Positions 21,040 through 32,725 of a stretch of 64,000 nt of DNA are shown here, piece after piece. Below the pieces are notes generated by a model. It was not told where the DNA came from. It did not search any database and saw only the letters and a list, made by a program, of their open reading frames with translations. Position 1 is the first letter of the stretch. The number at the start of each line of letters is the position of its first letter. Source of the stretch: Gelatoporia subvermispora B (Eukaryota; Basidiomycota; Agaricomycetes; Polyporales; Gelatoporiaceae); NCBI GenBank assembly GCA_000320605.2, contig KB445793.1, forward strand, positions 2,438,803-2,502,802. Reading direction: 5' to 3'. The position numbers and the translations under genes were made by a program.

Positions 21040-21913
21040 TCAAGCAGTAGCAGCAGGCGCTTCCTCAACCGACAAGAATCGTTCGAACCAGCGAACTGCC
21101 TGGTCCCTCGCCCTGTCTCTCTCCGCCTTCTTCTTCTCATCCTTGAGGTCACAGCGGATCGTCCACCCATGCTGCACACCCTCATATATGACCACCTCCA
21201 CGTGCTCCGAGCCCTTCTCCCTCAGGCGTTTCTCCGCGTCTCGCCCGCGCTCGCCGTCAAAGCCATGGTCCACCACGGCCAGCTCAAAGCTGACCGGCTT
21301 TTTGACACCGTCGAGCTCCGCAGGATATTTGACGAGCGACGGGTGCGCGGCGACGGTCGCATCAAACAAGTGATTCAGCGTGATCGCGTAGCGCCCGCCC
21401 CAGCAGAACCCGATGTAGCCAATTTTGGCGCTAGGGTGCGCCTCGCGGAGGTGCGACACGAGCCCGCCAATTTTGGCGTTCTGCGAGCTCTGGCTGTTGC
21501 GGATGATGAAGGGCACGAAGAGGAAAAGCGACATGGGACGCGCGACGACGCGCTGAAAGAGCGACGGCGTCTCGTTCACGGGGTCGATCGCGCCAAGCGT
21601 CCACTGCGGGACCTCGTACCCTGTGCACGAGAATATGAAGTTTAGCCTCCTGAGGCTGCTAAGGGCGTGTCGGGGCGGGTGACTCACCGCCGTACAGGTC
21701 CGGGACGAGGACACGGAAGCCGCGTGCGGCATACTCGTCCGCGAGGAGGCGGGTGTTGATAAACTTCCAACCAAAGATGTCGTGTCCGAAGATGACAATA
21801 CGGGTCGACGCCTCGTCGCCGGTGGCATAGGTGGGGAGCCCAGCAAGGGTGATCTCCGTTCCGGCCGGGGTGCCCGTGTGTACGGTGCCGGTGATGCAGT
21901 CGGCACAGGCCAT
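21040..21913 (-). CDS. Dienelactone hydrolase family protein 2 (tandem paralogue)
   Basis: Two exons (21913-21688, 21620-21040), 268 aa, the same intron position and lengths as the gene at 19550-20425. The protein is nearly identical across GHDIFGW, PDLYGG, GFCWGG and VQHGWTIR. Differences cluster at the loop around the acidic residue (AVVDHGFDGE here versus AAEDHGFGGE) and the C-terminus. Both copies are intact, so the duplication is probably either recent or kept by selection. Role as for copy 1: a cytosolic lactone or ester hydrolase of unknown substrate. Confidence 0.88.
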
Positions 21914-22889
21914 TGTGTAGCTTCGCGAGTCAGCACTGGTAAACAGGCGGCGAGGATAGGTCGGGCGGGGCGGGACTAGGGCAGAAGGGGCGCTGACACA
22001 TCCGCGTTGTGTGATTATATGCCGCTCATTCTTCCCGTTTGCAGCGGAGCCACGGGAGCTGGATAGGCCTCGTACCCGAATGAACGCCCGCTGATGCGAG
22101 AATACCCATCCCAGGCACGTCGTCGATAGCGGATGCCTGCGCAATGCGAGCGACCCAAGGTGTGTACGCTGTACAGATTGTCGTAGCGACTGACCGGGCA
22201 TCACATTACATAGCTGCCTCGGGGACCATTACAGAGATATATCCCTCTGCACCGAGCTGGAAGCACATGCCCCAGCTGCAATAGGGGGGACTCTTCCCGG
22301 CTCCCTCGGCCTTGCCACAAAATCACTATAAGATCCTGCCGACGGGGAGCTAGCAGGAGTTGGCTGGCCGGCATGTTGTGTGGAGGCTGTCTTTCGGAGA
22401 TGTCGGGACGGATGACTGGGATTAGATTTGAAGGCTAGCGGGGACTGCGGTCCAGAGGGATGGTAACAAGTCGCGCAGCCGGCAACTGTCAAGAGCTCGC
22501 TGCCCACTGCTGCCCACTGCGCGCAGGGAATCATAGAGTCAGCCACGTGCCATCACGTGCCCCGCGGGAATCACATTGACCTGCCTCTTTTGGCTATTTT
22601 TTGATGCAAAACTGCCACATACGGAAGCGCCACTGCCATTTTTGGGTTGCATGATGGCCATGATTTCTGGCCGGATCGCGGGAGGACGAATCTAGGCCGG
22701 AGCGCCCACATCAATCAGGCTCAGTTCTACGGGCCAGAGACCGCAGTATGTCCACAAAAACTACATTATGGGTTTGCTACCTCCTATATCTCCCTGAAGC
22801 TCCATATCGCGGGAACTGCCCCATCATCCCGACGTTGAAATTTGCAAGTACTCTGAGCGCAAAACAGTGAGGACAAACGCGCGACGAAC
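21914..22889. other. Divergent promoter region (hydrolase 2 / P450)
   Basis: About 980 bp between two divergent starts. The first 480 bp is the duplicated promoter segment. The rest has no recognised gene. It may carry shared regulation of the hydrolase and the P450. Confidence 0.5.
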
Positions 22890-25403
22890 ATGGCAGTCCT
22901 AACTCCAGGGCTTGCATTCCTCCTGAGCATCTCCCCATACATTGTATTGCCACCGGCTGTCGCTCATATCGCACTGCTTGCTCTTGCTCGGTTCACCAAC
23001 ATAATTGTACCCGACTGGCTGCGTCTCTTAGGCTACGTACTAGTGTACCCCATCTATCTAGGCGTCAGCAGCCTATTCGACAGGCTCCATGAAGAATACG
23101 AGATTCGATCTCTTGGGGCGGTCAGAGTCCCAGAAGTCAAAGGCAAATTGCCAGGGAACATCGACCTTCTCATATCAAGATTTCGGCAAAACAATGCCTC
23201 TTATCCTCGTGCGTGTTCCCGCCCGAAGAGCTTAATGCATCTACAAATTGATGTACTACGTAGTGGCGGCCGTTGAGGAGATGGCCAAGAAGTATGGGAA
23301 CATTTACAGCATCCGGATTCTTGGAGAGCAGAGGGTCGGTTACAACGTATAACGTGATCCACTAGTCTTTGTCTGACTGCTTGCGAAAAGATCATAACCG
23401 TCGAGCCCAATCACATCAAGACGATCCTTGCGACCGACTTCCAGAAGTGGGACAAAGGTCGGACTCTCCGCCGCTATCCACTTTGCACCCGTTGCTCATC
23501 GCTTACACAGGGCCTAAATTCCGGGGCAGAGTCGTCTCCGTCCTCGGGTCGGGCGTGTTTGCGTCCGACGGCGACATGTGGAAGTGAGTTGGCTCCTCTC
23601 CCCAACATACCAGCTGTCTCACTTAGCCTTTCCTGCCTCGCCTAATCTAATTTCACCTCGCCCGCCCATGCATCCAATCACACCCAAAGATTCCACCGCT
23701 CGATGTCGCGGCCGTTCTTCAACCGCGACCGGATCAGCGACTTCGACACATTCGGGCGGCACACGGACGAGGTGCTCACCATCCTCCGGCGCGCCCAGGG
23801 GTCGGCGCTCGACTTCCAGGACCTTATCGGGCGCTTCACGCTCGACTCCGCGACCGAGTTCCTCCTCGGCACGTGCGTGCACGCGCTGCGCAAGCTCCTC
23901 GACGGCCCCGCCGCGTATGCGCGCGTGGATGTCGATCCCGATGCGTTCACTCGCGCACTCCTCGCCGTCCAGGCGCAGATGTCCGTCCGCGGCCGTCTCG
24001 CGCCGCTCTGGCCGCTGTTTGAGCTGTTTGAAGACAAGACGAGGTGGGTGTATGCGCTCTGGAACTGCGCGAACGTGTGTGGGCTAAAGAAGTTGGGCTG
24101 ATGTAGCGCGAACTTGAAGATTTTGCATCGGTTCATTAACCAGATCATCGAGAAGGCGCTGGAGAGGCAGCGAGACATCAAGACGGTCGAGGACGGAAAG
24201 GGCTCAAGCATCTCGGAGCGCGCATCGCTGCTCGACGAGCTTGTCAACCTCACGGACGGTCAGTCGTCTTTGAAAACGGGCTGACGCCGTTCTTAAGTAT
24301 TTCAACAGATCCCAAAGTGATTCTGGACGAAACGATCAACATTCTTATCGCGGGACGCGACACTGTGCGTGCAATGTCCGATTTTATTTCACTTCGCAAT
24401 TTGACATGCGTGATCTAGACGGCCGCCACATTGTCCTTCCTCGTCTATTTGCTCTCGCAGCACCCGGACGTGCTCAAGCGCCTCCGTGCCGAGGTCCTGC
24501 AGCAGGTCGGCCTGACACGCACGCCCGAGTTTAGCGACTTCCGCGACATGAAGTTCCTGCGCGCCTGCATCAACGGTGCGTCCATTCTCACTTCGCGGTT
24601 CTTTTGCAGCCCGCTCACGTCAGGTGACGTCACTGCAACTCTACAGAGACGCTGCGCCTCTTCCCGCCCGTGCCGGGAAATATCAGGTACGAGCATTTCC
24701 TGATCGACACTCCTCGCGAGCAGAGCTGAGCTGACTTGCGCGCACGCCTCACAGGGCGCCGAACCAGGCAACGACGCTCCCACCGTTTGAAGCCGGCGGC
24801 AGGCCCTTCTACATCCCCGCCAGCACAACGTGCGTTCTCTGTCCATCGTTCCTGTAGCACATGCTGACGCCCGCGCGCATCTCGCAGTGTCCCATACTCG
24901 GACATGGTCATGCACAGGCGGAAGGACCTCTGGGGCCCGGACGCGGACGTGTTCGACCCGGACCGCTTCCTCGACGCGCGCCTCCAGAAGTACCTCACCC
25001 CGAACCCGTTCATCTTCGTGCCTTTCAATGCCGGTGCGTGCTCCGTCCCGCTCTCCGTTCCTTCCGTGAGCTAAACATGCATGTCACGCGCAGGCCCGCG
25101 TATCTGCCTCGGACAGCAGTTCGCATACAACGAGATGTCGTTCTTCATGGTCCGGCTCCTGCAGGCGTTCGACCACTTCGAGCTCGCGCTCGACGCGCAG
25201 CCGCCCGAGGCGCGCGTCCCCGCGGTCTGGGCATCTAAGAACGGCAGTCGGGTCGCGGTCGAGAAGATCAGGCCCAAGTCCGAGTTCACAATGTCCATCC
25301 AGGTGAGCGCCAGTGTGTCTGTTGGAACCCGGGTAAATGCTAATTTGTGGGTGTGCAGGGTGGGTTACATATGAGATTCAGAGAAGCACAGACTGAGGCG
25401 TGA
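22890..25403 (+). CDS. Cytochrome P450, CYP63/CYP52-like fatty-acid or alkane hydroxylase type
   Basis: Thirteen GT-AG exons keep one frame: 22890-23208, 23264-23334, 23391-23457, 23511-23583, 23690-24043, 24107-24258, 24309-24364, 24419-24575, 24647-24686, 24755-24829, 24888-25033, 25094-25302, 25359-25403; 587 aa. There are one or two N-terminal membrane segments, then [15 protein letters not shown], a CYP63-type lead. The I-helix reads IAGRDT, the K-helix ETLRLFPPV, the meander FDPDRF, and the heme loop [11 protein letters not shown] with the Cys ligand. It is an ER-bound monooxygenase needing a reductase. CYP63 and CYP52 members oxidise fatty acids and alkanes, which would suit an alkyl-chain substrate made by the neighbouring citrate synthase. 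The substrate is inferred only. Confidence 0.9.
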
Positions 25404-25694
25404 AGCCTTGACTTGAGTTCGAAGCTTGACCGATCGCGTGACATTTCTTGGCCGGTTACCTCCGGCGGACTGTCTGTTTATTCCCATACTTCATTAAGCT
25501 GGCGTATTCCGCAACGTTGGTTTGTACGATAGCAGAGACGGCGACCAACCCAATGTTATTTAACCTGCAGACCAGATGCACGTTGTAGTCTGAATTGCTG
25601 GGAGCGGGACAGAAATGAAGATAATCGTAAGTATGAGACCATTGAGCTTCTAAAGATGTCCATGTTGTGTGTCGGTAGTCAGGGAAAATACCCT

Positions 25695-27244
25695 CTACAA
25701 GCGAGCCTTTGTGCGCCGTGTGACCCGATCCATCCAGTCCCGCACCTTCATGTTCATCCAGCCAGCCTGCATCGTCTCGTCCCAAAGCCCAGCGGGGTCC
25801 TCAAGGATCGGCCCGGCGAGCTCGATGAACTTCGCGCGCGCCTTCTCGATCGTGTCCGCCCGCCACGGGTGTCCAATCGGGCGCTCGACGAGCACCTCCT
25901 CAAGGACGGAGCCGTCCTCCATCGTGACGAGGAGCGCGCTCGCGCACTTGCCCGTCGCGGGGTTCATGTAGTCCGCGGACATCTGAGGGTCCTCCTCCAT
26001 TGTCATCTTCGCACGCAGCACGTCCACGCGCGGATCGCGCGCCCACGCCGAGTCGTCTGCGTAGTCCGACACGTCGAGCCACCCGCGTTTGAGAAGCGTG
26101 ACGGCAACCATGTAGCGCATGCAGTGGTCGCGATCCGCCGCGTTGTGCAGCGGGCCCGTCTTGTCGATGATCTTCATCGCGGGGCGCTGCGTGCGGATGC
26201 GGATCGAGCGCACTTGCTCGAGCCGCCCCGCGAGCGTGCCCGAGAGCTGCAGCGCCGCCTCGACCGCGGCAATCCCGTGCCCCTCCGCCGCGACGAGTTT
26301 GATAAAGAAGTGATCGATGACGTGGTGCTGGAATGGTTTGGGCAACTGGAACTCTTTCCCCTGGAAGCACGTGTCGTAGAAACCCCACTTGGGCGCGCTG
26401 AGCACGGTTGGGTAGCCCGGCTGCCCGGACTTGGTCATCAGGACGTTGTGCACGGCGCGCATGCACGCATCTCCGGCGGCCCATCCCTTGCGCGGACTGT
26501 ATGTCCGCGTCAGGACAATAACATCGTACCTCCAGTAGATCATGCTCGTACCTTGTGTTAGGCGACTGGCGGTAGACGCGGAGAGGCTGGCCATCAGCCC
26601 AGGCTTGGCTCACGGCATCGTTAGTCTGTTCACGCGTGAGGCCCATGAGCTTCGACACGACTGCCGTCGCCGCGATCTTCACGAGGATGACATGGTCGAT
26701 GCCGACCTCGTTGAACGCGTTTTTCGCCTGCAAGATGGATAGTCACATGAGTGCGTCAGACAAGGACATCAGCGAACGCGACGCAGACCTGGAAGATGCC
26801 CTGGATCTCGTAGGCCTTGACAATGGCCTCGAGGACGTCCTTCATAGTCATATTTTCGTTCCCCGAGCGGCTCATCCAGTCGGCGACAGGCAGGATGGCG
26901 CCGATATTGTCCGACGGGTGTCCCCATTCGGCGCCGGGGTACGCATCACTGTGATCGAGGTAGCGGATGAGTGCGCCGTAGTCGAAGGCAGCCTTGACAG
27001 GGTCAAGGACGTAGGATGTCCCGGGGAGGGGAAAGCCGTTGGGAACCACGGTCCCTTTGACTACAGGCCCGATGAAGGAAGCGCAAGATGGGAGCGACTC
27101 GAGGGCACACCCAAGGGAATCGAGGAGAGCAACACGAGCACGCTTCCAGGCATTCTCAGAGGTGACTTCGTAGTCGAAGACGTAGTCAGTGATTGCCCGG
27201 ATGACGGCGTCGAAAGGGGGGCGGCTGTTGTCGTTGGGAGACAT
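25695..27244 (-). CDS. PrpD/MmgE family, 2-methylcitrate dehydratase type, with C-terminal ARL
   Basis: Exons 27244-26789, 26727-26552 and 26496-25695 give 477 aa, the normal length. Signatures: RARVALLDSLGCALE near the N-terminus, YPGAEWGHPSDNIGAILPVADW, WADGQPLR.YR.SPNT, KGWAAGDA, PKWGFYD..F.GK.F.LP.PF, LHNAADRDHCMRYMVAV. These are the segments of 2-methylcitrate dehydratase rather than immune cis-aconitate decarboxylase. It dehydrates methylcitrate (or an alkyl analogue) to the aconitate form. The start is ATG 27244; the codon further upstream (27253) is TTG. There is no mitochondrial presequence (MSPNDNSRPPF). It ends KARL, a PTS1-type signal, matching the AKL of the citrate synthase-like protein nearby. 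Confidence 0.9.
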
Positions 27245-28675
27245 GTTACGCAAGTGCAGAGGGACTGGACGAACGACCTCCTGTGCTGCTGGCCATTTTG
27301 TTCGCTATTCAGCCGCCCGTGTCGAGGTGCGTTTGACATGCATACCGCAGCATATAGCCGACAAATGCACGTCTACGGGATACATGACGATGTCACCGCT
27401 TTCGTGCGATCCGAATACGGTCCGAATAGTAAAATCTCCGATGGCTGGGGATCTGCATTACGAGACAGGAGCCGTATAACGCGTTCCATGTAGCCTGATA
27501 GCACAGCAGTTGGGGCGGGCCAACTTCGAAGCCGCCCGAATTCACGAGCCAGAGCCAGACTCAAGTGGTTGCATCGGCCAGCTTCTGAAAACTCTAGGTT
27601 CAAGTGTGTTGTCGAGGTCTATTCCCACAAGACAACTTGTTCGTAGCTCAGAATCGTGAATATATCAGGAAACATCGTAAGCCTGCGAATGGATGCACGG
27701 AGTTGAGAGCACAACATTTTCCGCAATTCTCGGACTTCGCATGACTTCCGCGACAAAACTTCCCACGGATATAGTCTAAGTAACACACATTTCACTCTCA
27801 CTCTCACTCCAGGATGGACACGCTTGTCTCTGTTCTGTGCATATTATTGATGGTCTTCGGTACTCATCTCGAACGTTCCAGTGACATGACACTTTCATCC
27901 ACTTGTCCAATTTCCTCGAAATGTGTTCCAACGAGCATAGTTGCAAGACGTCGGCGCGTATCCTTCGGCGACATAGCCCGCTGACACGACAACATTATTC
28001 GGCATAGTATATGCTATAGACGACTCGGATGTAGCATCGCTAGCATATCTAACATGACGCACAGCAGCACACAGCTCCAATCTGCACCTGGGGTTCATCG
28101 ACACGCATGATTCTTTTCGCATCGGCCGACCACAGGTTCAATTTGGTCACCAGTGGAACCCATGCAAATCGCCAGAAATCCCCACAATTGTCTACATGAG
28201 TTCACGCAGGTACCGGTGCCCTAGGTCATTGCCCTCTATATCCCCGACTACCGCGGCCGGTGGTCCAAGATGCGCCATGGACATCTCTTCCTCGTGCGGA
28301 AACGAGATTATCGCCTCACCACACCTGGAACAACGCGAACTCCTGTCCGCGAGCATACGACCATCCCAACGGCTGATCGTCGATATCTCACGCACCGCGC
28401 ATGTTGGACTCGACAGCGGTCCATCCAGGCCGTAGCCAATGACGTGGCGCGTCTGGGCACGCGTAGACTCCATCCAGCCATATCAATCCGTATCAATCGA
28501 TCCAATTGTAGAGGTACTACACCGTTATTCTGATATACTGCTGCTCTACTGCTCTTCTTTGTTCGTAATCGGGGCCGGTAGAGAGTGAGTGTTCGAAGGA
28601 CATTAAGCGAGGGCCAACACCATGCGCACAGACCAGGGGAGGGGAGGGGCGGGCGTCCGGTCGTGTGAGCCGCGC
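27245..28675. other. 1.4 kb without a recognised gene
   Basis: It holds the PrpD promoter. A 93-codon minus-strand frame (28192-28473) contains a CSRCG pair and an acidic tail, but no family or exon chain was recognised. No RNA gene or repeat seen. Confidence 0.5.
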
Positions 28676-29358
28676 TTAGGCCCCCCGGCTGACCTTGTCA
28701 AGCACTGGTAAAGAGGGCGAGTCAGTATCGGTACCGTCGATGCGCGGGCGGGAGCGGGTGCCACGTAGCGGGAGGGTGAAACACGAAACACACCGGACTC
28801 GTATGCCACCTCATCGTAGGCGGTGCCCTGCACCTCGGCGGCGATGCCGACGAGGGAGCGTCGCAGCGCGTCCTTCGACGACGCGAACAACATCTTCTGC
28901 TTGATCTTGGAGTCATCAGGGGCCCTGACGCGGGCGTACACGTATCAGCCACGTCCGCAATGAGCGACGCCCGACGCGCGCACGAAGCGGCGCGCGCTGC
29001 GCACTGAGCAGATAGGGATGGTACACACCAGGAGAAGAACGTGAGCTTGTTGCGCTTGCCCGCGCCGCCCTCCTTCTCGAACTCAAAGTCGTAGACGGCC
29101 CATCTGCACTCAGTCTCGGGGAGGTCGGCAAGGAACTCGTCGTAGTCTTGGCTGGAGGACGACTTGAGGACGATGACCTCCGTGTTGTCTGGGCTCAGGC
29201 CGAAGACGATGTACTTGGTCTTCTTGCCCAGCTTCAGCTCCTGGTACGCACTAAGGCACTGCGGGTTGACGCCGACGCCGGATGCCTGTGGCGGTGTTGC
29301 GGTGAGCACGCCTGCCCGCGGCGAGAAACGACTCGGACACGATATCGATACGCACCAT
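28676..29358 (-). CDS. COF1: Cofilin (ADF/cofilin actin-severing protein)
   Basis: Exons 29358-29356, 29285-29029, 28924-28794 and 28704-28676 give 139 aa. The first coding exon is the ATG alone; the second starts [11 protein letters not shown], the usual cofilin N-terminus with a phospho-regulatable Ser at position 3. Family segments: [60 protein letters not shown] (long actin-binding helix region), [13 protein letters not shown] at the end. It binds and severs ADP-actin filaments in the cytoplasm; essential in yeasts. It is tail-to-head with the alpha-actinin gene, another actin-binding protein on the same strand. All junctions are GT-AG and in frame. Confidence 0.95.
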
Positions 29359-29648
29359 GTCGATGAAAGATGGAGAGTGTGTGGAGAGTGAGGAGAGGTT
29401 TGTGGTGGATGGATGGAGGTGTAGAGGATCAGTTGTATGTTCGACTACTAATAGTATATCGCGATGGCGGTGACAACGGCGATTGCCAGGGGTCCGCCCC
29501 GATTTCAGGCGACCTCAGCCACAGCACGCAGCAACCGCGGCGCATCCAGGCGCGTCCCATTCCGCGATCTCCTCTTGGCTTGCAATGCTTTCGTTCTGAT
29601 TTGCTATAAGCTACATACGTATTTCTGCTCTACAGCATTACATCCTGC

Positions 29649-32474
29649 TCAAACAAATACCTCGTCTATCCAAGCCTCATAGTCGTACTCCGGCTCGCCG
29701 GTGCCACCCTCCAGAGGAGGCATCGCTTGTCGCAAATACTCAATCGCGCTCGCCGGCAGCTGCGCAACGCGCAGGTCCAGTTCCGTAACATATGGCTGCA
29801 ACACAGATGAGTGCTTGGTGACAAGAAGCAGCAGCGCCGCATTACCTTTTCGTGCGCGATGCCCCGGAAAGCATCGCGCAGCTGCTCCGGTGATGTCTGG
29901 TCTTCCATGATGTCAACCTGAGGACCCTCCGTCAGCGTCAAGCTGTGTACTCCACGAGGAGTGCATACCAAGAGATTGATGAACGCTTCGAATGTCACTG
30001 CGCCGTAGTCCTGCATCAGCTGGTCGTATATGATATCCATATCCTCGTCCTGGCACAAGTGTGAGCACAAGAGAGGGTTGAGCGCGCCAAGGATGATCAT
30101 ACAGAGTAGACGATCCCAAGACTGGCCAGCGCAGCATTCATTTCAGTCTGTTCGAGGGTGTTTGATTCATCCCGATCAAAGTATCGGAACGTGCTTTCAA
30201 ACTGCTCCAGCTGTGCAGGCGTGAGGTTGGTCATGTTCCGAGACACGATCTGCAGAACCACCCATCAGTTAGATGTGACGAAAATTTTCGCATTGTATAG
30301 CGCACCTGGTTGTCTATGAAGGCCAGCTTCTTCGTTACGCTCTGCGCCAGGAGTTCCAACTCGAACTCCAAATCCTGGTATGTGAACACAGTGTAGTCAT
30401 TCTCATCTATCTTCGCGTTCAAACACTCCTCGTCTGCTCGGGCGACCTCGCCAAGGGCTTCGGACAATGACGGTATTCGCTTTTGAATACCTTTCACTAA
30501 GTTCTGTTGCTCCTGGAACGCGACGGTATGTTGACTGAAGCTCGGTAGGACCATTACAGAGCGAGCTTACTTCCAACGGCCCACTTATACTTGCCAACTC
30601 CGACGATATCGCACGCAATCTCTGCTCAAATCCGTTTGCTAAGTTGGCAAACTTCTTCCGAAGCGCTTCCTTAATCCTGCGTACTTGTTGAACGAATGCA
30701 AATCGCAGCCATAGCAATCGGGACTTACTGTCGAATCTCTGCATTGATTGCTTTTGATCGCTTCGCTTCGGAATCCAGCAGGGCATTCCACGCAGCGTCA
30801 ATATTCTAACAACGTATGGGCATCTTCTCCAAGAGCAGATGCTGCACAATACGTACCGACAACGCTAGTCCCGGCGGAGGGGTATATTCGCGAAGACCAT
30901 ATGTCTTCAGCTTCGTCTGAACGTTTCCGAATAGAGTTGTGACATCCTGCTTTTCCGTCACCCAGGTCCGCTTCGTGGTCTGCTTGTACTTCATAAATGA
31001 AGCGTATTGGCCTTGAGCATCGGCATAGCTTCCAGTAAACTGAATGGTAGCCCATAGTGCTTGCGTGTCTGACATAGCTGAGAGGAGCTGTGAGGGATTT
31101 ATCTCAATAAGTCTGAAAATACATGGAGCAGCTTGTGCAACCTGCCTCACGAACACGACGTTCATAATCATTCTTGCTCAGCCAGACTGAATACATCAGC
31201 TCCGCGAATTTCTCGACACGGCGCGAGACAGTCTCAGCCTGATCTGCCAATAATCATATTAGCTGAGCGGCTAGCCATCTCATATTGACCTAGAGATCGC
31301 ACCCATCGAGGAGAATGCGTGGAAGAAACTGGCAATGTAGGTCATAACACTACGTTCGTCCGGCCGCGTCGTGTCACACAGGTCCGCAACTTCAAGCAAT
31401 TGCTGAATTGGGAAGTGAGTTGACAGAAATTAATTTCAAATTTAGGAGGGATACGAACGGGAATCCCGAGATGGTCGGCGGCTACTTGGAAAGCCAAACG
31501 AGTGTTCCCATGACGATCAGTCTGTTCAAGTTCACAAGGGTCAAGATGGGTTCCAGACTCTCGATATCTGAAGCGCTGACCTTGTCCAGTTTGTCGTAGT
31601 CGATGAGGTCGGGACGATGGCAGTGAATCAGCGCACATCTAAATTGATTCAGATTCAAGGTTTGGTAGTATTCCTACTGGACTTACAGGGCGAGACCGTC
31701 AGACCAACTGAGCGAGAAGTCTTGTACATCGACTTCCTTGTACGGTGCTGTCTTGCGCTGACACCAGAGCAGCAGTCCTTCCTTGGCGGAGAGACCTTCT
31801 TCACTTTCAGAACAACAGTCGCTCAGCACATGTGCAATCGGCTGGCGCCCCCAGCATGTAGAGGCGGTGATGCAATTCGAGTGAGACGGACCTGATGTCT
31901 GCGATGGTAAACCGAAGGATGAGAGTCCAGATCATGCCCAGGATGAGCTTCAGATTTCCATCGATGATATCTACAGCGAAGCATCGGATTCTGTACTCGT
32001 GGCGAAGGCGGACTGACATACCCTCAGGACCGATATTCGTGAGTTTGACTCCTCGTGACTGAATGAATTCTAGTGCCTTGTTGACGTTCTCCGCTTTCTG
32101 AATGCGCATCCTCGGTGCTTTGTTATATCTGCCAAGGGATGTATCCCCTGCGCACAGAATGAGATATAGAGCGCGAAAACAGTGAGCCACTCACCCATGA
32201 TCTCCTGCGAGAGTCGCGATCGTGCGCTTCAACGTCTGAACGAAATGAAGCACTGGATCATGTCCCCACCATTAGTTGGATGAGGCGGACGCCATCAGAG
32301 AGATCCTTCACGAGTGAAGTCATGGGGGGGTATCCATTGGATTCGAGCTTGGTATTCAGCCTAGGGACAGGAGCGTGTTCACGGATGGCAGTACGCGGAT
32401 GGTTCTCGGTATAAATACCATTTGCAGAATGTCCGCTCCTGGACATCTCGCGAGCGCGCCTCGAGGGAATCCAT
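29649..32474 (-). CDS. ain1: Alpha-actinin (Ain1-like)
   Basis: Many short exons on the minus strand from ATG 32474 to TGA 29649, roughly 620 aa. Resolved 5' exons: 32474-32419, 32360-32270, 32204-32195 (10 nt), 32147-32022, 31970-31892, 31803-31687, 31638-31581, 31521-31459. Two calponin-homology domains: [14 protein letters not shown] ... [40 protein letters not shown], then [16 protein letters not shown] ... [20 protein letters not shown]. Spectrin-like helices follow, then C-terminal EF-hand-type repeats ending ...EAWIDEVFV. It cross-links F-actin, for example in the cytokinetic ring. Internal exons after 31459 are not all mapped here. Fungal alpha-actinin has two spectrin repeats rather than four, which fits this length. 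Confidence 0.92.
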
Positions 32475-32725
32475 TGCTCAGACACGTCGGTATATCAGAA
32501 TCGGAGGGTATGATGGGGGTATTAAGCAGAGGTAGACTAGATGCAGCAGATGAGCAGAGGCAGCGAGCAAGTGGCGGGTCCGCCACCACTATCCGTTCAC
32601 GGCGCGTGTCGAGCGCGACTTTCAAACTCCGCAACGCGTCGGCGGCGTCGAGCTCATCCGTCTTCCAAAGCATCCTAGCCACGCTCACCACCTCTCTTCC
32701 ATACCCTCCATCGCCCCCGACGACG
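32475..32725. promoter_or_regulatory. Bidirectional promoter, alpha-actinin / POB3
   Basis: Only 251 bp separate the two divergent start codons, so the two genes must share a promoter region. Confidence 0.6.

Larger units (their letters stand above)
19440..22400. repeat. Tandem segmental duplication, unit about 1.5 kb
   Basis: Two units, about 19440-20900 and 20930-22400, run in the same order: a 3' flank (ATCGAATTATGCAGTGAAAG versus ATCGAATTATACAATGAAAG), the whole hydrolase gene with its intron, and several hundred bases of promoter (GTGTGATTATAT..CCG; CGTCGTCGATAGCGGATGC; GGCTGGCCGGCATGTT). The copies are diverged in the flanks but well conserved in the coding exons. Promoter duplication means both copies could respond to the same signal. 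Confidence 0.85.

Noticed and set aside
21028..21645. 205-codon plus-strand frame
   Set aside because: Antisense of hydrolase 2; a related antisense frame exists opposite hydrolase 1. The open antisense frame comes from codon bias.
25656..26561. 301-codon plus-strand frame
   Set aside because: Exact antisense of the third PrpD exon, composition typical of a shadow (Arg/Val/His-rich).
13750..27244. A maleidride-type gene cluster
   Set aside because: No polyketide or fatty-acid synthase, no PEBP-like or dimerising cyclase gene in the window; only the synthase/dehydratase logic is shared.
25695..27244. Itaconate-forming cis-aconitate decarboxylase
   Set aside because: Same superfamily, but the LHNAADRDHC and WADGQPLR segments fit 2-methylcitrate dehydratase better. 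Cannot be fully excluded without a tree.
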